Source of the DNA: Bacteroides intestinalis
GTDB lineage: Bacteria > Bacteroidota > Bacteroidia > Bacteroidales > Bacteroidaceae
Length of the DNA: 64,000 nucleotides
Assembly (NCBI RefSeq): GCF_902364365.1
Contig: NZ_CABJDN010000004.1
Location: 514,705 to 578,704, forward strand
Direction: 5' to 3'
In this document: in pieces, positions 42,892 to 51,181 of the stretch
Numbering within the stretch: the first letter of the stretch is position 1
How the letters are laid out: the number at the start of each line of letters is the position of its first letter
Notes under the pieces: model-generated
The model's database searches: none
Told to the model about the DNA's origin: nothing
What the model saw: only the letters and a program-made list of their open reading frames with translations
Position numbers and translations under genes: made by a program

Positions 42892-45135
42892 TTATTCAGC
42901 CAGTTGGAACTTACGGCTTACCTTCATCAGGTTAATTGTGTAAGTAACGACATTCTGTGCTTCCTGTATCATAGTCAGGTATACCATGCTGACTTTGATA
43001 CTGCCGGATTGGCTCTGAATGCGTTGCAATTCTTCCCGTTTCAGGTGCGACAACTGCCCGTTTAGGTCATTGGCTTTCCGGAGCTCACTCTCAAAATTAT
43101 CATAATCATTGTTTTCCATCTTGTGACGGCAAACTTGTAACAAGTAGACGATATCTTCCGTTACATCAGAGAATTCACCTTTCTGAATGGCATCCAGTGG
43201 CTTGAAGTTATTGTCGATATGTTCGAGGCACGGTTCGCAGAGACGTCCGATGCTATATACCAGTTCGCTGGCAAAATCGTTGCCTTGATAATAGTAAAGC
43301 CCTTTCTCCAATACTGTATTGTTATCCAGGCGGCACATGGCAAGAGTGCCGGTACGTTTCATTTGCTTGATGAGTTGTTTCTCAAATTTCACAGACCCCA
43401 TGGAGCGACGTAATCCGCGTAAGTTCTCGTGTAAGAATGCGGTTACGGTACGTTCTAAGTTTTCTTCGGTAAACGCCAGTATCTTTACTAACTCTTCACG
43501 GGTATGTTTACGCAGCAGTTCCAGAATTTCCTCGTTACTGCTACTCTGCATCAGTTGCTTGATGGTTTCGTTACCTTTCTCTTTAGCTTTGCGTTTCTTG
43601 TACATCACCTGGCTGCGGATCAGAGAGAATACAGCCAGGCCGATCAGGGCAACGATGGCAACCGTGCCGCCGAAATGGATAATCAGAGCAACAATGAAAC
43701 AGATGGTAAATGCAGCACCGGCCGTAATGAACCAGCCACCGATAACGCTCAGCACACCTGTTATACGGAATACGGCGGTGTCACGTCCCCAGGCACGGTC
43801 GGCGAGAGAGGTACCCATGGCAACCATGAAGGTTACGTAAGTGGTGGAAAGAGGAAGTTTCAGTGAAGTACCCAGCGCAATGAGCAAGCCTGCCAATACA
43901 AGGTTTACCGAAGCGCGTACCAGGTCGAATGCGCCACCGTCTGCAATGATAGCTTCGTCTTTGCGGAAACGGGTGTCGAGCCACCGTTTGCTGCGTTCAG
44001 GCATTATTTTGGAGATACCATTGGATAATGTAAGGCTAAATCTTACCAGGGTACGGGCGATAGGGGTACTACCGAAGTTTTCTTCACCTTCATCCTGGCG
44101 GGAGAGATCAACGGAAGTCTTAATAACATTATGCGCTTTTTTAGAAGTGCAAAGGGCGTAAACCATGATGGCACCTGCACCGAAGAGGAAGTACCAGGGT
44201 GTTTTGGCCGGACCGAGAAGCGAAGTCATAAGGAAGCCGTCCGGACCTGCGCCTGCTCCATTGGCTGTATAATCTATAAATGAAGAATATCCGGCAAGAG
44301 GTACGCCGATAAAGTTGACCAGATCATTGCCGGCAAAGGCGAGGGCAAGGGCGAAGGTACCCAATAACACAACAACTTTGAAAACATTTACCTTCAACCA
44401 GTGAAGCACTTGCATCAGTATGGTGAAGAATATAAAGAAACAGCTGATAAGCATTCCAGTGTTGTCCTGTATCCAATGCTTGTTATCAGCTGTCATGAAT
44501 GAACTGTCTTTTAATCCTTTGATGAGCATGAAGTAAATGATGGAAGTGGCGGCGATACCACCGAAGATTCCGATGCTGTACTTCATCTTTTTGGTATAGT
44601 TGAAAGTGAAGATGACACGTGCCAGCCATTGTACCAGCATACCGAAGAAGAAAGCGATGGCTACGGAAAGGAAAATACCCATGATAACGGATAGGGCTTT
44701 GTCCGTATTAATCAGATCGCCCAAGCCGATTGCGTCATTACTGTGTGCTTTAATAAGTGCCAGTGCAAAGGTACCACCCAGTAATTCGAATACCATGGAT
44801 ACTGTAGTGGAAGTAGGCATCCCCATAGTATTGAAGACATCCAGCAGCACGACATCGGTTAACATGACTGCCAACAGGATACACATGATCTCGGCAAAAT
44901 AGAAATGTTGTGGTTGGTAGATGCCGTGCCGGGCAATGTCCATCATGCCATTGGACATTGCTGCCCCGATGAATACGCCCACTCCGGCAATAAAAAGCAT
45001 GGTTTTGAAAGAAGCTGCCTTTGCTCCGACAGCCGAATTTAAGAAATTGACCGCATCATTACTGACGCCCACGATGAGGTCGAACACCGCAAGGACGAAC
45101 AGGAAGATGACAATGCATAGATAAATCGTTTCCAT
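42892..45135 (-). CDS. pit: PiT-family inorganic phosphate transporter with PhoU-like tail
   Basis: The 747-residue protein has about ten membrane helices in two PiT halves, each with the GxNDxxN-type motif (GVSNDAVNFLNSAVGAKAAS and FAGNDLVNFIGVPLAG in pieces), and a soluble C-terminal part (about 540-747) of helical bundle type resembling PhoU. The tail may couple transport to phosphate status. The ATG at 45133-45135 is chosen because the membrane domain starts there; the frame is open to 45195. Upstream is a Pho-box-like repeat (45190-45227) and the ppk gene, both in keeping with phosphate control. Confidence 0.9.
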   Translation of the reverse strand: METIYLCIVIFLFVLAVFDLIVGVSNDAVNFLNSAVGAKAASFKTMLFIAGVGVFIGAAMSNGMMDIARHGIYQPQHFYFAEIMCILLAVMLTDVVLLDVFNTMGMPTSTTVSMVFELLGGTFALALIKAHSNDAIGLGDLINTDKALSVIMGIFLSVAIAFFFGMLVQWLARVIFTFNYTKKMKYSIGIFGGIAATSIIYFMLIKGLKDSSFMTADNKHWIQDNTGMLISCFFIFFTILMQVLHWLKVNVFKVVVLLGTFALALAFAGNDLVNFIGVPLAGYSSFIDYTANGAGAGPDGFLMTSLLGPAKTPWYFLFGAGAIMVYALCTSKKAHNVIKTSVDLSRQDEGEENFGSTPIARTLVRFSLTLSNGISKIMPERSKRWLDTRFRKDEAIIADGGAFDLVRASVNLVLAGLLIALGTSLKLPLSTTYVTFMVAMGTSLADRAWGRDTAVFRITGVLSVIGGWFITAGAAFTICFIVALIIHFGGTVAIVALIGLAVFSLIRSQVMYKKRKAKEKGNETIKQLMQSSSNEEILELLRKHTREELVKILAFTEENLERTVTAFLHENLRGLRRSMGSVKFEKQLIKQMKRTGTLAMCRLDNNTVLEKGLYYYQGNDFASELVYSIGRLCEPCLEHIDNNFKPLDAIQKGEFSDVTEDIVYLLQVCRHKMENNDYDNFESELRKANDLNGQLSHLKREELQRIQSQSGSIKVSMVYLTMIQEAQNVVTYTINLMKVSRKFQLAE

Positions 45136-45189
45136 AATAATGTATTTTATTTCTGGCTGCAAAGGAACGGAAATTGTGTTGCAGCGAGG

Positions 45190-45227
45190 TGTCATACATA
45201 TTACAGAAATGTTACAATGTTATTCAA
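45190..45227 (+). promoter_or_regulatory. Pho-box-like 11 bp direct repeats ahead of the phosphate transporter
   Basis: TGTCA (45190), TTACA (45201), TTACA (45212) and TTCAA (45223) recur at an exact 11 bp step, overlapping the end of ppk. PhoB/PhoP boxes in other bacteria are direct repeats with this 11 bp period and similar TTACA-like cores. Not confirmed for Bacteroides. Confidence 0.45.
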
Positions 45228-47289
45228 GTTTCTCTTTCAGATATTCGTAAAAGGTATACTGTGAGCGTACTTTTTCTTTCTGTGGGTGGGCTGATTTCCA
45301 ACAATTGTGCAAGTTATCATCTACGAAACAGGCTTTACGTTTGTCCGAAAGCTGAATGGAAAGCATATCTATCAGTTCCTGCTTTGCATCGGGGTCCAGT
45401 ATAGGGGTAACGGCTTCAATGCGACGGTACAGGTTACGCCGCATCCAGTCCGGTGAACCGAGGAAGATTTTCGGATTGTCTCCATTACCGAAGTACCATA
45501 TACGGGCATGTTCCAGAAATGTATCCACAATACGTGTTACATGAATGTTACGGCTGTATTCTTGTTCCGGTATCAGGCAGCAAATGCCGCGTACGATCAG
45601 GTCTATTTCCACACCGGCCTGTGAGGCTTCATACAGGCGATCTATCATGGTGGGATCCTGCAGCGCATTCATTTTAAGAATGATCCGGCCTTTCTTACCT
45701 TTCCTTGCCAGTTCCATTTCATGATCGATGAGGCGATTCAGTTCCGGTATCAGGTTGAAGCGTGCCACCAGTAACCGGTGGAATACAGGATTCTCTTTCC
45801 CCCGTAAGGTGCGGAACAGGTTGTGAAGGTCATTGACGATTATGGGATTGCAGGTGAACAGTCCGCTGTCGGCATACAGTGTGGCGGTTTTTTCATTGAA
45901 ATTTCCGGTGCTGATATACGCATAGCTGGTCAGTTTCTTATCCTCCTTATTGCGGCGCAAAACGAGGGCAACTTTGGCATGTACCTTCAATTTGGGTATA
46001 CTATATATAATATTGATACCCGATGCTTTCATCATTTCGGCGGTGGCAAGGTTGTTCTCTTCGTCGAAGCGGGCTTTCAGTTCCACGAAGACCGTGACTT
46101 TCTTCCCATTCTGGGCGGCAGCTATCAGGGTATTGATAACAGCGGAGTTTTCCGCCACCCGGTATTGGGTTACCATGATTTCGCGTACGGTAGGTTCGTG
46201 CACCGCCTCGTACAGGAAGTGGATGAAGTGCTCGAAGGAGTGGTAAGGGTAATGCAATAACAGATCTTTCTTCTCTACATATTGGAAAATGGACTCCCGT
46301 TCGTTGAGGTATGTCAGCTTCATCGGTTGCGGTTTCCGAATGGGATGGATGTTCGGGTTCGGATTGGGCAGATGCCGCAAGTCTTCCAGGTTCAGATGTT
46401 TATCACCCGGAACCAGTTCGCGGCGGTCGATATGGAAAGCATCTATCAGGTAGTCGAGGAAGTCCTGTGGCATGGCACGGTCGTACACAAAGCGGCAGAC
46501 ATCTCCTATCTTGCGCTTTTTCACCTTAGTCTTCACCTGTTCTATGATTTCGGAAGTATTGGCGGCATCGTCTATCAGTATATCCGCATCGCGCGAAATC
46601 TTGATACAATAACTGCTGTCCACATCATAACCGGGAAAGATTACATCCAGATTGGCCTTGATGATATCTTCGATGAACATCAGGTAATAGTTGTTCCCCA
46701 CTTTGGGCAGTTCGATGAAACGGGGTACTTTGCTGTAGGGCTGCTTCATCACGAAGTACTGCGTACGTCCGGGAGCACCGGGCGGCAATCCTTTCAGGTG
46801 AAGGCGTACGGCCAGATACAGGCGATTATCTCGCAGGAAAGAGATTACCTTATCTTTGGAAACAGGTACGGGCTGCAGGAAAGGGAAGATTTCTTCCCGG
46901 AAAAAACGCCGTACAAAGTCATGATGAAACGGTTCTACGTTGCGGCTCTGATAGAAGATGATATGGTTTTTCTTCAGGGCAGGAAGTATTTTCTGTTCAT
47001 AGATGCGGATACGGTCCTCCATCTGGCGGTTTACTTCAAGATTGATTGCGTCTACCAGTTCGATGGTCGATTGTACTGTTTCCTCGTCACTTTGCGCGGC
47101 ACCGGTAGCTATTGCCTTATGGTCGGCAACGCGTATTTTGTAGAATTCTTCCAGGTTGGAAGAATAAATGGATATAAAGTTAATGCGTTCGTATAGTGGA
47201 AGAGTATCATCTTCCGCTTCCAGCAGGACACGGTAGTTGAATGACAGCCAACTGATGTCCCGTTTAAAATATTGATATTGGTTTTCCAT
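45220..47289 (-). CDS. ppk1: Polyphosphate kinase 1
   Basis: PPK1 makes polyphosphate from ATP reversibly at the membrane. The 689-residue protein has the four-domain layout of the family with the N-terminal RDISWLSFNYRVL motif and the two histidine motifs VHAKVAL and HARIWYF, the first carrying the phospho-histidine. Length matches E. coli Ppk (688). It lies 84 bp upstream of the PiT transporter on the same strand, linking phosphate import and storage. Its promoter (47309-47340) shares space with that of the divergent phosphoesterase gene. Confidence 0.96.
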   Translation of the reverse strand: MENQYQYFKRDISWLSFNYRVLLEAEDDTLPLYERINFISIYSSNLEEFYKIRVADHKAIATGAAQSDEETVQSTIELVDAINLEVNRQMEDRIRIYEQKILPALKKNHIIFYQSRNVEPFHHDFVRRFFREEIFPFLQPVPVSKDKVISFLRDNRLYLAVRLHLKGLPPGAPGRTQYFVMKQPYSKVPRFIELPKVGNNYYLMFIEDIIKANLDVIFPGYDVDSSYCIKISRDADILIDDAANTSEIIEQVKTKVKKRKIGDVCRFVYDRAMPQDFLDYLIDAFHIDRRELVPGDKHLNLEDLRHLPNPNPNIHPIRKPQPMKLTYLNERESIFQYVEKKDLLLHYPYHSFEHFIHFLYEAVHEPTVREIMVTQYRVAENSAVINTLIAAAQNGKKVTVFVELKARFDEENNLATAEMMKASGINIIYSIPKLKVHAKVALVLRRNKEDKKLTSYAYISTGNFNEKTATLYADSGLFTCNPIIVNDLHNLFRTLRGKENPVFHRLLVARFNLIPELNRLIDHEMELARKGKKGRIILKMNALQDPTMIDRLYEASQAGVEIDLIVRGICCLIPEQEYSRNIHVTRIVDTFLEHARIWYFGNGDNPKIFLGSPDWMRRNLYRRIEAVTPILDPDAKQELIDMLSIQLSDKRKACFVDDNLHNCWKSAHPQKEKVRSQYTFYEYLKEKLE

Positions 47290-47308
47290 GGTTTCATCAA
47301 GATTTGCC

Positions 47309-47340
47309 CAAATATAGTTACCTTTGCACAGATAAACAAA
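47309..47340 (-). promoter_or_regulatory. Promoter of ppk1
   Basis: TTTG (47337-47340) and TATATTTG (47309-47316) on the minus strand, spacing 20. It overlaps the divergent -7 box TACCTTTG at 47319-47326. Confidence 0.75.
47319..47326 (+). promoter_or_regulatory. -7 promoter element for the small phosphoesterase
   Basis: TACCTTTG, 20 bp before the ATG at 47347 and 2 bp from the opposing ppk1 -7 box. Confidence 0.5.
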
Positions 47341-47346
47341 AGAAAG

Positions 47347-47838
47347 ATGACAAAAGTTGGTTTATTATCCGATACACACGGCTATTGGGATGAAAAATAT
47401 CTGCAATATTTCGAGACGTGTGACGAAATCTGGCATGCCGGTGACATCGGCTCGCTGGAGGTGGCCCGGAAGCTGGAGGCATTCCGTCCTTTCCGTGCCG
47501 TGTATGGTAACATTGACGGGCAAGACATCCGTCAGGTCTATCCGCAAATCAACCGTTTCACGGTCGATGGTGCCGAGGTCTTGATAAAGCATATCGGCGG
47601 TTATCCCGGCAATTATGATCCCTCCATACGGGGCAGTATTCTGGTGCGTCCGCCTAAGCTTTTCATCAGCGGACATTCCCATATACTAAAGGTAAAGTAT
47701 GACAAAACGCTCGATATGCTGCACATCAATCCTGGTGCTGCAGGTATCTCCGGATTTCATAAAGTACGTACCATGGTACGCTTTATTGTGGACAATGGGG
47801 TGTTCAAGGATCTTGAAGTGATAGAGCTCGCAGGGTGA
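47347..47838 (+). CDS. Small metallophosphoesterase (YfcE/MJ0936-like)
   Basis: The 163-residue protein is a calcineurin-like phosphoesterase with all metal motifs: SDTHG (8-12), HAGDIGS, GNIDG and SGHSH. The YfcE class hydrolyses cyclic nucleotides or phosphodiesters in the cytoplasm, using Mn2+ or similar. The frame is open to 47272, but the ATG at 47347 follows the -7 box and starts the conserved fold. It diverges from ppk1 and shares promoter space with it, so a link to phosphate metabolism is plausible but not proven. Confidence 0.85.
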   Translation: MTKVGLLSDTHGYWDEKYLQYFETCDEIWHAGDIGSLEVARKLEAFRPFRAVYGNIDGQDIRQVYPQINRFTVDGAEVLIKHIGGYPGNYDPSIRGSILVRPPKLFISGHSHILKVKYDKTLDMLHINPGAAGISGFHKVRTMVRFIVDNGVFKDLEVIELAG

Positions 47839-47866
47839 GAAAGCTCCTAAAAATAATTTAAATTAT

Positions 47867-47897
47867 TTTGTACTGCATTCCGTTTGCATTATCTTTG
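47867..47897 (+). promoter_or_regulatory. Promoter of rfbA-rfbB
   Basis: TTTG (47867-47870) and TATCTTTG (47890-47897) with 19 bp spacing. AAAATAATTTAAATTATTTT, a perfect palindrome, overlaps the -33 box. Confidence 0.75.
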
Positions 47898-47986
47898 TAG
47901 CCTGAATAGATCACCGAGAGCCGTGGGGCGTTGTCCTCCTTCTTATTTTATTCTATATTTGTATCAACCGAAAAAAGAACTGAAAT

Positions 47987-48859
47987 ATGAAAGGAATTAT
48001 TCTTGCCGGTGGTAGCGCCACCCGTCTTTACCCCTTATCTAAGGCTATTTCCAAGCAGATTATGCCGGTTTATGACAAGCCAATGATTTATTATCCGCTT
48101 TCCACGCTTATGTTGGCGGGGATACGCGAAGTGCTGATTATCTCCACTCCACGTGACTTGCCCATGTTTCGCGAATTGCTGGGTACGGGTGAAGAGCTTG
48201 GAATGTCCTTTTCTTATAAGATACAAGAGCAGCCTAACGGACTGGCTCAGGCTTTCGTGCTGGGGGCCGAATTTCTGAACGGTGAGCCGGGATGCCTCAT
48301 TCTGGGTGATAACATGTTCTACGGACAGGGCTTTTCTGCCATGCTGAAACGTGCTGCCTCCATTGAAAAGGGTGCGTGTATCTTCGGATATTATGTGAAG
48401 GACCCTCGTGCTTATGGTGTGGTGGAATTTGATACCGACGGAAAAGCGATTTCCCTCGAAGAGAAACCTGCACAGCCCAAGAGCAACTATGCAGTGCCCG
48501 GTCTGTATTTCTACGACTCTACAGTCACTGCCAAGGCTGCTGCCCTGAAACCTTCCGCCCGTGGCGAATATGAAATTACGGACCTGAACCGCCTGTATCT
48601 GGACGAGGGCACGTTGAAAGTAGAGATCTTCGGCCGTGGTTTCGCATGGCTCGATACCGGAAACTGCGACAGCCTGCTGGAAGCAAGCAACTTTGTGGCT
48701 ACCATACAGAACCGTCAGGGTTTCCGTGTCAGCTGCATCGAAGAGATAGCCTGGCGCAAAGGTTGGATAGATGCCGACCAGCTTTACCGTCTTGGTGAGC
48801 AACTTGGCAAAACAGAATATGGCACCTACTTGATGGAACTTGCCAATTCCCACCGCTGA
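47987..48859 (+). CDS. rfbA: Glucose-1-phosphate thymidylyltransferase
   Basis: RfbA makes dTDP-glucose from dTTP and glucose 1-phosphate, the first step to dTDP-rhamnose and related sugars. The 290-residue protein has [19 protein letters not shown] at the N-terminus (nucleotide site), [12 protein letters not shown] and GDNMFYG motifs. Length fits the family. rfbB follows after 36 bp. Genes rfbC and rfbD are not nearby, so the end product could be another dTDP-sugar or the remaining genes lie elsewhere. Confidence 0.95.
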   Translation: MKGIILAGGSATRLYPLSKAISKQIMPVYDKPMIYYPLSTLMLAGIREVLIISTPRDLPMFRELLGTGEELGMSFSYKIQEQPNGLAQAFVLGAEFLNGEPGCLILGDNMFYGQGFSAMLKRAASIEKGACIFGYYVKDPRAYGVVEFDTDGKAISLEEKPAQPKSNYAVPGLYFYDSTVTAKAAALKPSARGEYEITDLNRLYLDEGTLKVEIFGRGFAWLDTGNCDSLLEASNFVATIQNRQGFRVSCIEEIAWRKGWIDADQLYRLGEQLGKTEYGTYLMELANSHR

Positions 48860-48863
48860 GAAT

Positions 48864-48891
48864 ATCATAAATCATAAATTATAAATCATAA
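48864..48891 (+). repeat. Four tandem 7 bp AT-rich units between rfbA and rfbB
   Basis: ATCATAA, ATCATAA, ATTATAA and ATCATAA, followed by a partial ATAAATG that overlaps the rfbB start. It fills nearly all of the spacer. Confidence 0.7.
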
Positions 48892-48895
48892 ATAA

Positions 48896-50035
48896 ATGAA
48901 GACTTATCTTGTAACCGGTGCTGCCGGATTTATCGGCGCGAACTATATCAAGTACATCCTGGCAAAGCATGATGACGTGCAGCTTGTGATACTTGATGCT
49001 TTAACCTATGCCGGAAACCTTGGAACCATCGCTAAAGACATTGATGACGAACGTTGTTTCTTTGTAAAAGGTGACATCTGCGACCGGATACTTGCCGACG
49101 AACTGTTTGCCAAATTTAAATTCGACTATGTGGTGAACTTTGCTGCAGAGAGTCACGTAGACCGTAGCATTGAGAATCCGCAGCTCTTCCTCGTTACTAA
49201 TATTCTGGGTACGCAGAACCTGCTGGATGCAGCCCGTCGTGCCTGGGTGACGGGTAAGGACGAGAATGGCTATCCTACCTGGCGCAAGGGTGTGCGTTAC
49301 CATCAGGTGTCTACGGACGAGGTGTATGGTTCGTTGGGTGCCGACGGCTACTTCACAGAGGAAACCCCGCTTTGTCCACATAGCCCGTACAGTGCTTCCA
49401 AGACTAGTGCCGACATGGTGGTTATGGCTTACCATGATACCTATAAAATGCCGGTGACCATTACCCGCTGTTCCAATAACTACGGCCCGTATCACTTCCC
49501 CGAAAAGCTGATTCCACTCATCATCAAGAATATTCTGGAAGGAAAGAAACTTCCTGTCTATGGCGACGGTAGCAATGTGCGCGACTGGCTTTATGTGGAA
49601 GATCATTGCAAAGCTATCGACCTGGTAGTTCGCGAAGGTGTGGAAGGTGAAGTGTACAACGTAGGTGGCCATAACGAAAAGACCAACCTCGAAATCGTGA
49701 AGCTGACCATTGCCACCATCCACCGCCTGATGACGGAGAAACCTGAATATCGCGAAGTCCTGAAGAAGAAGACGAAAGGCGAAGATGGTCAGATTGACAT
49801 CAGCTGGATTAATGAAGATCTGATTACTTTCGTGAAGGACCGTCTCGGTCATGACCAGCGCTATGCCATCGATCCGGCGAAGATTACCGCTGCTTTGGGC
49901 TGGTATCCCGAAACGAAGTTCGAAGACGGCATCGTGAAGACCATTGAGTGGTATCTGAATAACCAGGCGTGGGTAGAAGAAGTAACCAGCGGTGACTACC
50001 AGCACTATTACGAGAAGATGTACGGCAAAAGGTGA
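48896..50035 (+). CDS. rfbB: dTDP-glucose 4,6-dehydratase
   Basis: RfbB converts dTDP-glucose to dTDP-4-keto-6-deoxyglucose with bound NAD+. The 379-residue protein shows the NAD motif GAAGFIG (8-14), the active-site STDEVYGS (139-146; T140, D141, E142) and Y165/K169 in YSASK. It is the second gene of the pair with rfbA, ended by two strong tandem terminators. The dTDP-keto sugar could feed the glycan cluster at 58-64 kb. Confidence 0.96.
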   Translation: MKTYLVTGAAGFIGANYIKYILAKHDDVQLVILDALTYAGNLGTIAKDIDDERCFFVKGDICDRILADELFAKFKFDYVVNFAAESHVDRSIENPQLFLVTNILGTQNLLDAARRAWVTGKDENGYPTWRKGVRYHQVSTDEVYGSLGADGYFTEETPLCPHSPYSASKTSADMVVMAYHDTYKMPVTITRCSNNYGPYHFPEKLIPLIIKNILEGKKLPVYGDGSNVRDWLYVEDHCKAIDLVVREGVEGEVYNVGGHNEKTNLEIVKLTIATIHRLMTEKPEYREVLKKKTKGEDGQIDISWINEDLITFVKDRLGHDQRYAIDPAKITAALGWYPETKFEDGIVKTIEWYLNNQAWVEEVTSGDYQHYYEKMYGKR

Positions 50036-50040
50036 TAATT

Positions 50041-50130
50041 TCATCTCATGAGACGATCTTAAATAGTCTCATGAGATGATTTTTTTTATCCCGTGAGACG
50101 GAATTTTTCACCTCACGGGATGATTTTTTT
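50041..50130 (+). terminator. Two tandem Rho-independent terminators after rfbB
   Basis: First hairpin: TCATCTCATGAGAC (50041-50054) with GTCTCATGAGATGA (50066-50079), then T8. Second: ATCCCGTGAG (50088-50097) with CTCACGGGAT (50112-50121), then GATTTTTTTT. A third half-copy GTCTCATGGGATGA follows at 50132. The arms are versions of one sequence. Confidence 0.9.
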
Positions 50131-50164
50131 TGTCTCATGGGATGAATCCGGATGCCTGCTGCGT

Positions 50165-51076
50165 TTATGCAGCCAGCGCTACGGCCAGCAGTATGCCCAG
50201 AAATAGCATGTTGCGTGAAGTCTCGCCCAGGATACGGTTCAGCCCTTTACCGCTGCGGATGTTCACCATCTTGCGCCACGTCAGGGCATGCATGCAGAGG
50301 TAGACGCAGGGAGCCCAGATAAACTCGATCAGCGTCAGTCGACCGGTATTTACAAACCAGAGGCAGAGCAACGTGGAGGCAATGCCCAGTCCCAAATACA
50401 TATTTTCACCGAACTTCCGGCCATAGCGCACCACCAGCGTGCACTTGCCACTCACGGCATCTTGCTCGCGGTCGCGGTAGTTGTTCACCATTAGCAGGGT
50501 GTCTATGGCAAGACCGCTGACGAGCGACAGTACCAACACATCCATATTCAACGCGTAGGCCTGCACGTAGTAGGTGCCGCAGACGGGCACGAAGCCGAAG
50601 AAGACCAGTACCAGCACATCGCCCCAGCCCAGATAGGAGAGCAGTGTGGTATAGAGGAAGGCAAACAGGATACATATTACTCCCAGTGCCACCAGTTCCC
50701 AACCTCCGTGGGGCAGTTGCCCCCAGACGGTGAACAGCAGCGTCAATCCTGCCAGGCACGACAGCAGCAATGCGCAGCCGATGCCCACTTTCATGGCTCC
50801 TGGTGTAATCCAGCCTTCTGCGCAGGCACGCGGCGGACCCAGACGATCCTTACGGTCGGTGCCTTTCTGAAAGTCGAAAAGGTCATTGATGAAGTTAGCG
50901 GCAATTTGCATGCCGCAGGCGAAGAGGGCGCACAGCAGGGCGGGCAGGGTCTTGAACTCCCCGTCGCTGAAAGCCAGGGCACTACCCAGCAGTACGGGGA
51001 TGATGGCTCCCGTCAAGGTCTTGGGACGGGCGGCGAGAAACCAGGCATAAGGTGAATTCAGTTTAATCTCTTTCAT
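50165..51076 (-). CDS. menA: 1,4-dihydroxy-2-naphthoate polyprenyltransferase
   Basis: MenA attaches a polyprenyl chain to DHNA in menaquinone synthesis at the inner membrane. The 303-residue protein of the UbiA superfamily has the Asp-rich site NDLFDFQKGTD (64-74), a second Asp-rich site around MVNNYRDREQD, and about nine membrane helices. Length matches MenA. It has its own TATCTTTG -7 box (51123-51130) facing a divergent phosphoesterase gene. The prenyl donor would need a longer-chain synthase than the one at 3794. Confidence 0.9.
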   Translation of the reverse strand: MKEIKLNSPYAWFLAARPKTLTGAIIPVLLGSALAFSDGEFKTLPALLCALFACGMQIAANFINDLFDFQKGTDRKDRLGPPRACAEGWITPGAMKVGIGCALLLSCLAGLTLLFTVWGQLPHGGWELVALGVICILFAFLYTTLLSYLGWGDVLVLVFFGFVPVCGTYYVQAYALNMDVLVLSLVSGLAIDTLLMVNNYRDREQDAVSGKCTLVVRYGRKFGENMYLGLGIASTLLCLWFVNTGRLTLIEFIWAPCVYLCMHALTWRKMVNIRSGKGLNRILGETSRNMLFLGILLAVALAA

Positions 51077-51122
51077 ATTCCGTTTTTAGTTTAGGGTGAA
51101 TGCTTGTTACCGATTCTTGCAA

Positions 51123-51149
51123 CAAAGATACTGAAAATGCCTATCTTTG
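51123..51149. promoter_or_regulatory. Divergent -7 boxes for menA and the lipoprotein phosphoesterase
   Basis: TATCTTTG on the minus strand at 51123-51130 (menA) and on the plus strand at 51142-51149 (phosphoesterase). A TTG at 51117-51119 may serve as -33 box for the plus-strand gene with 22 bp spacing. Confidence 0.55.
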
Positions 51150-51181
51150 TGTCTGTGTAATGAAGAAAATACTGCTTGTAT

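Noticed and set aside
46282..47196. Long 304-residue frame on the plus strand opposite ppk1
   Set aside because: It lies entirely within the confident ppk1 gene on the other strand, has no start signal and no protein-like motifs; it is a shadow frame.
49001..50044. 347-residue minus-strand frame opposite rfbB
   Set aside because: rfbB is clear on the plus strand; the antisense frame has no motif, promoter or operon partner.
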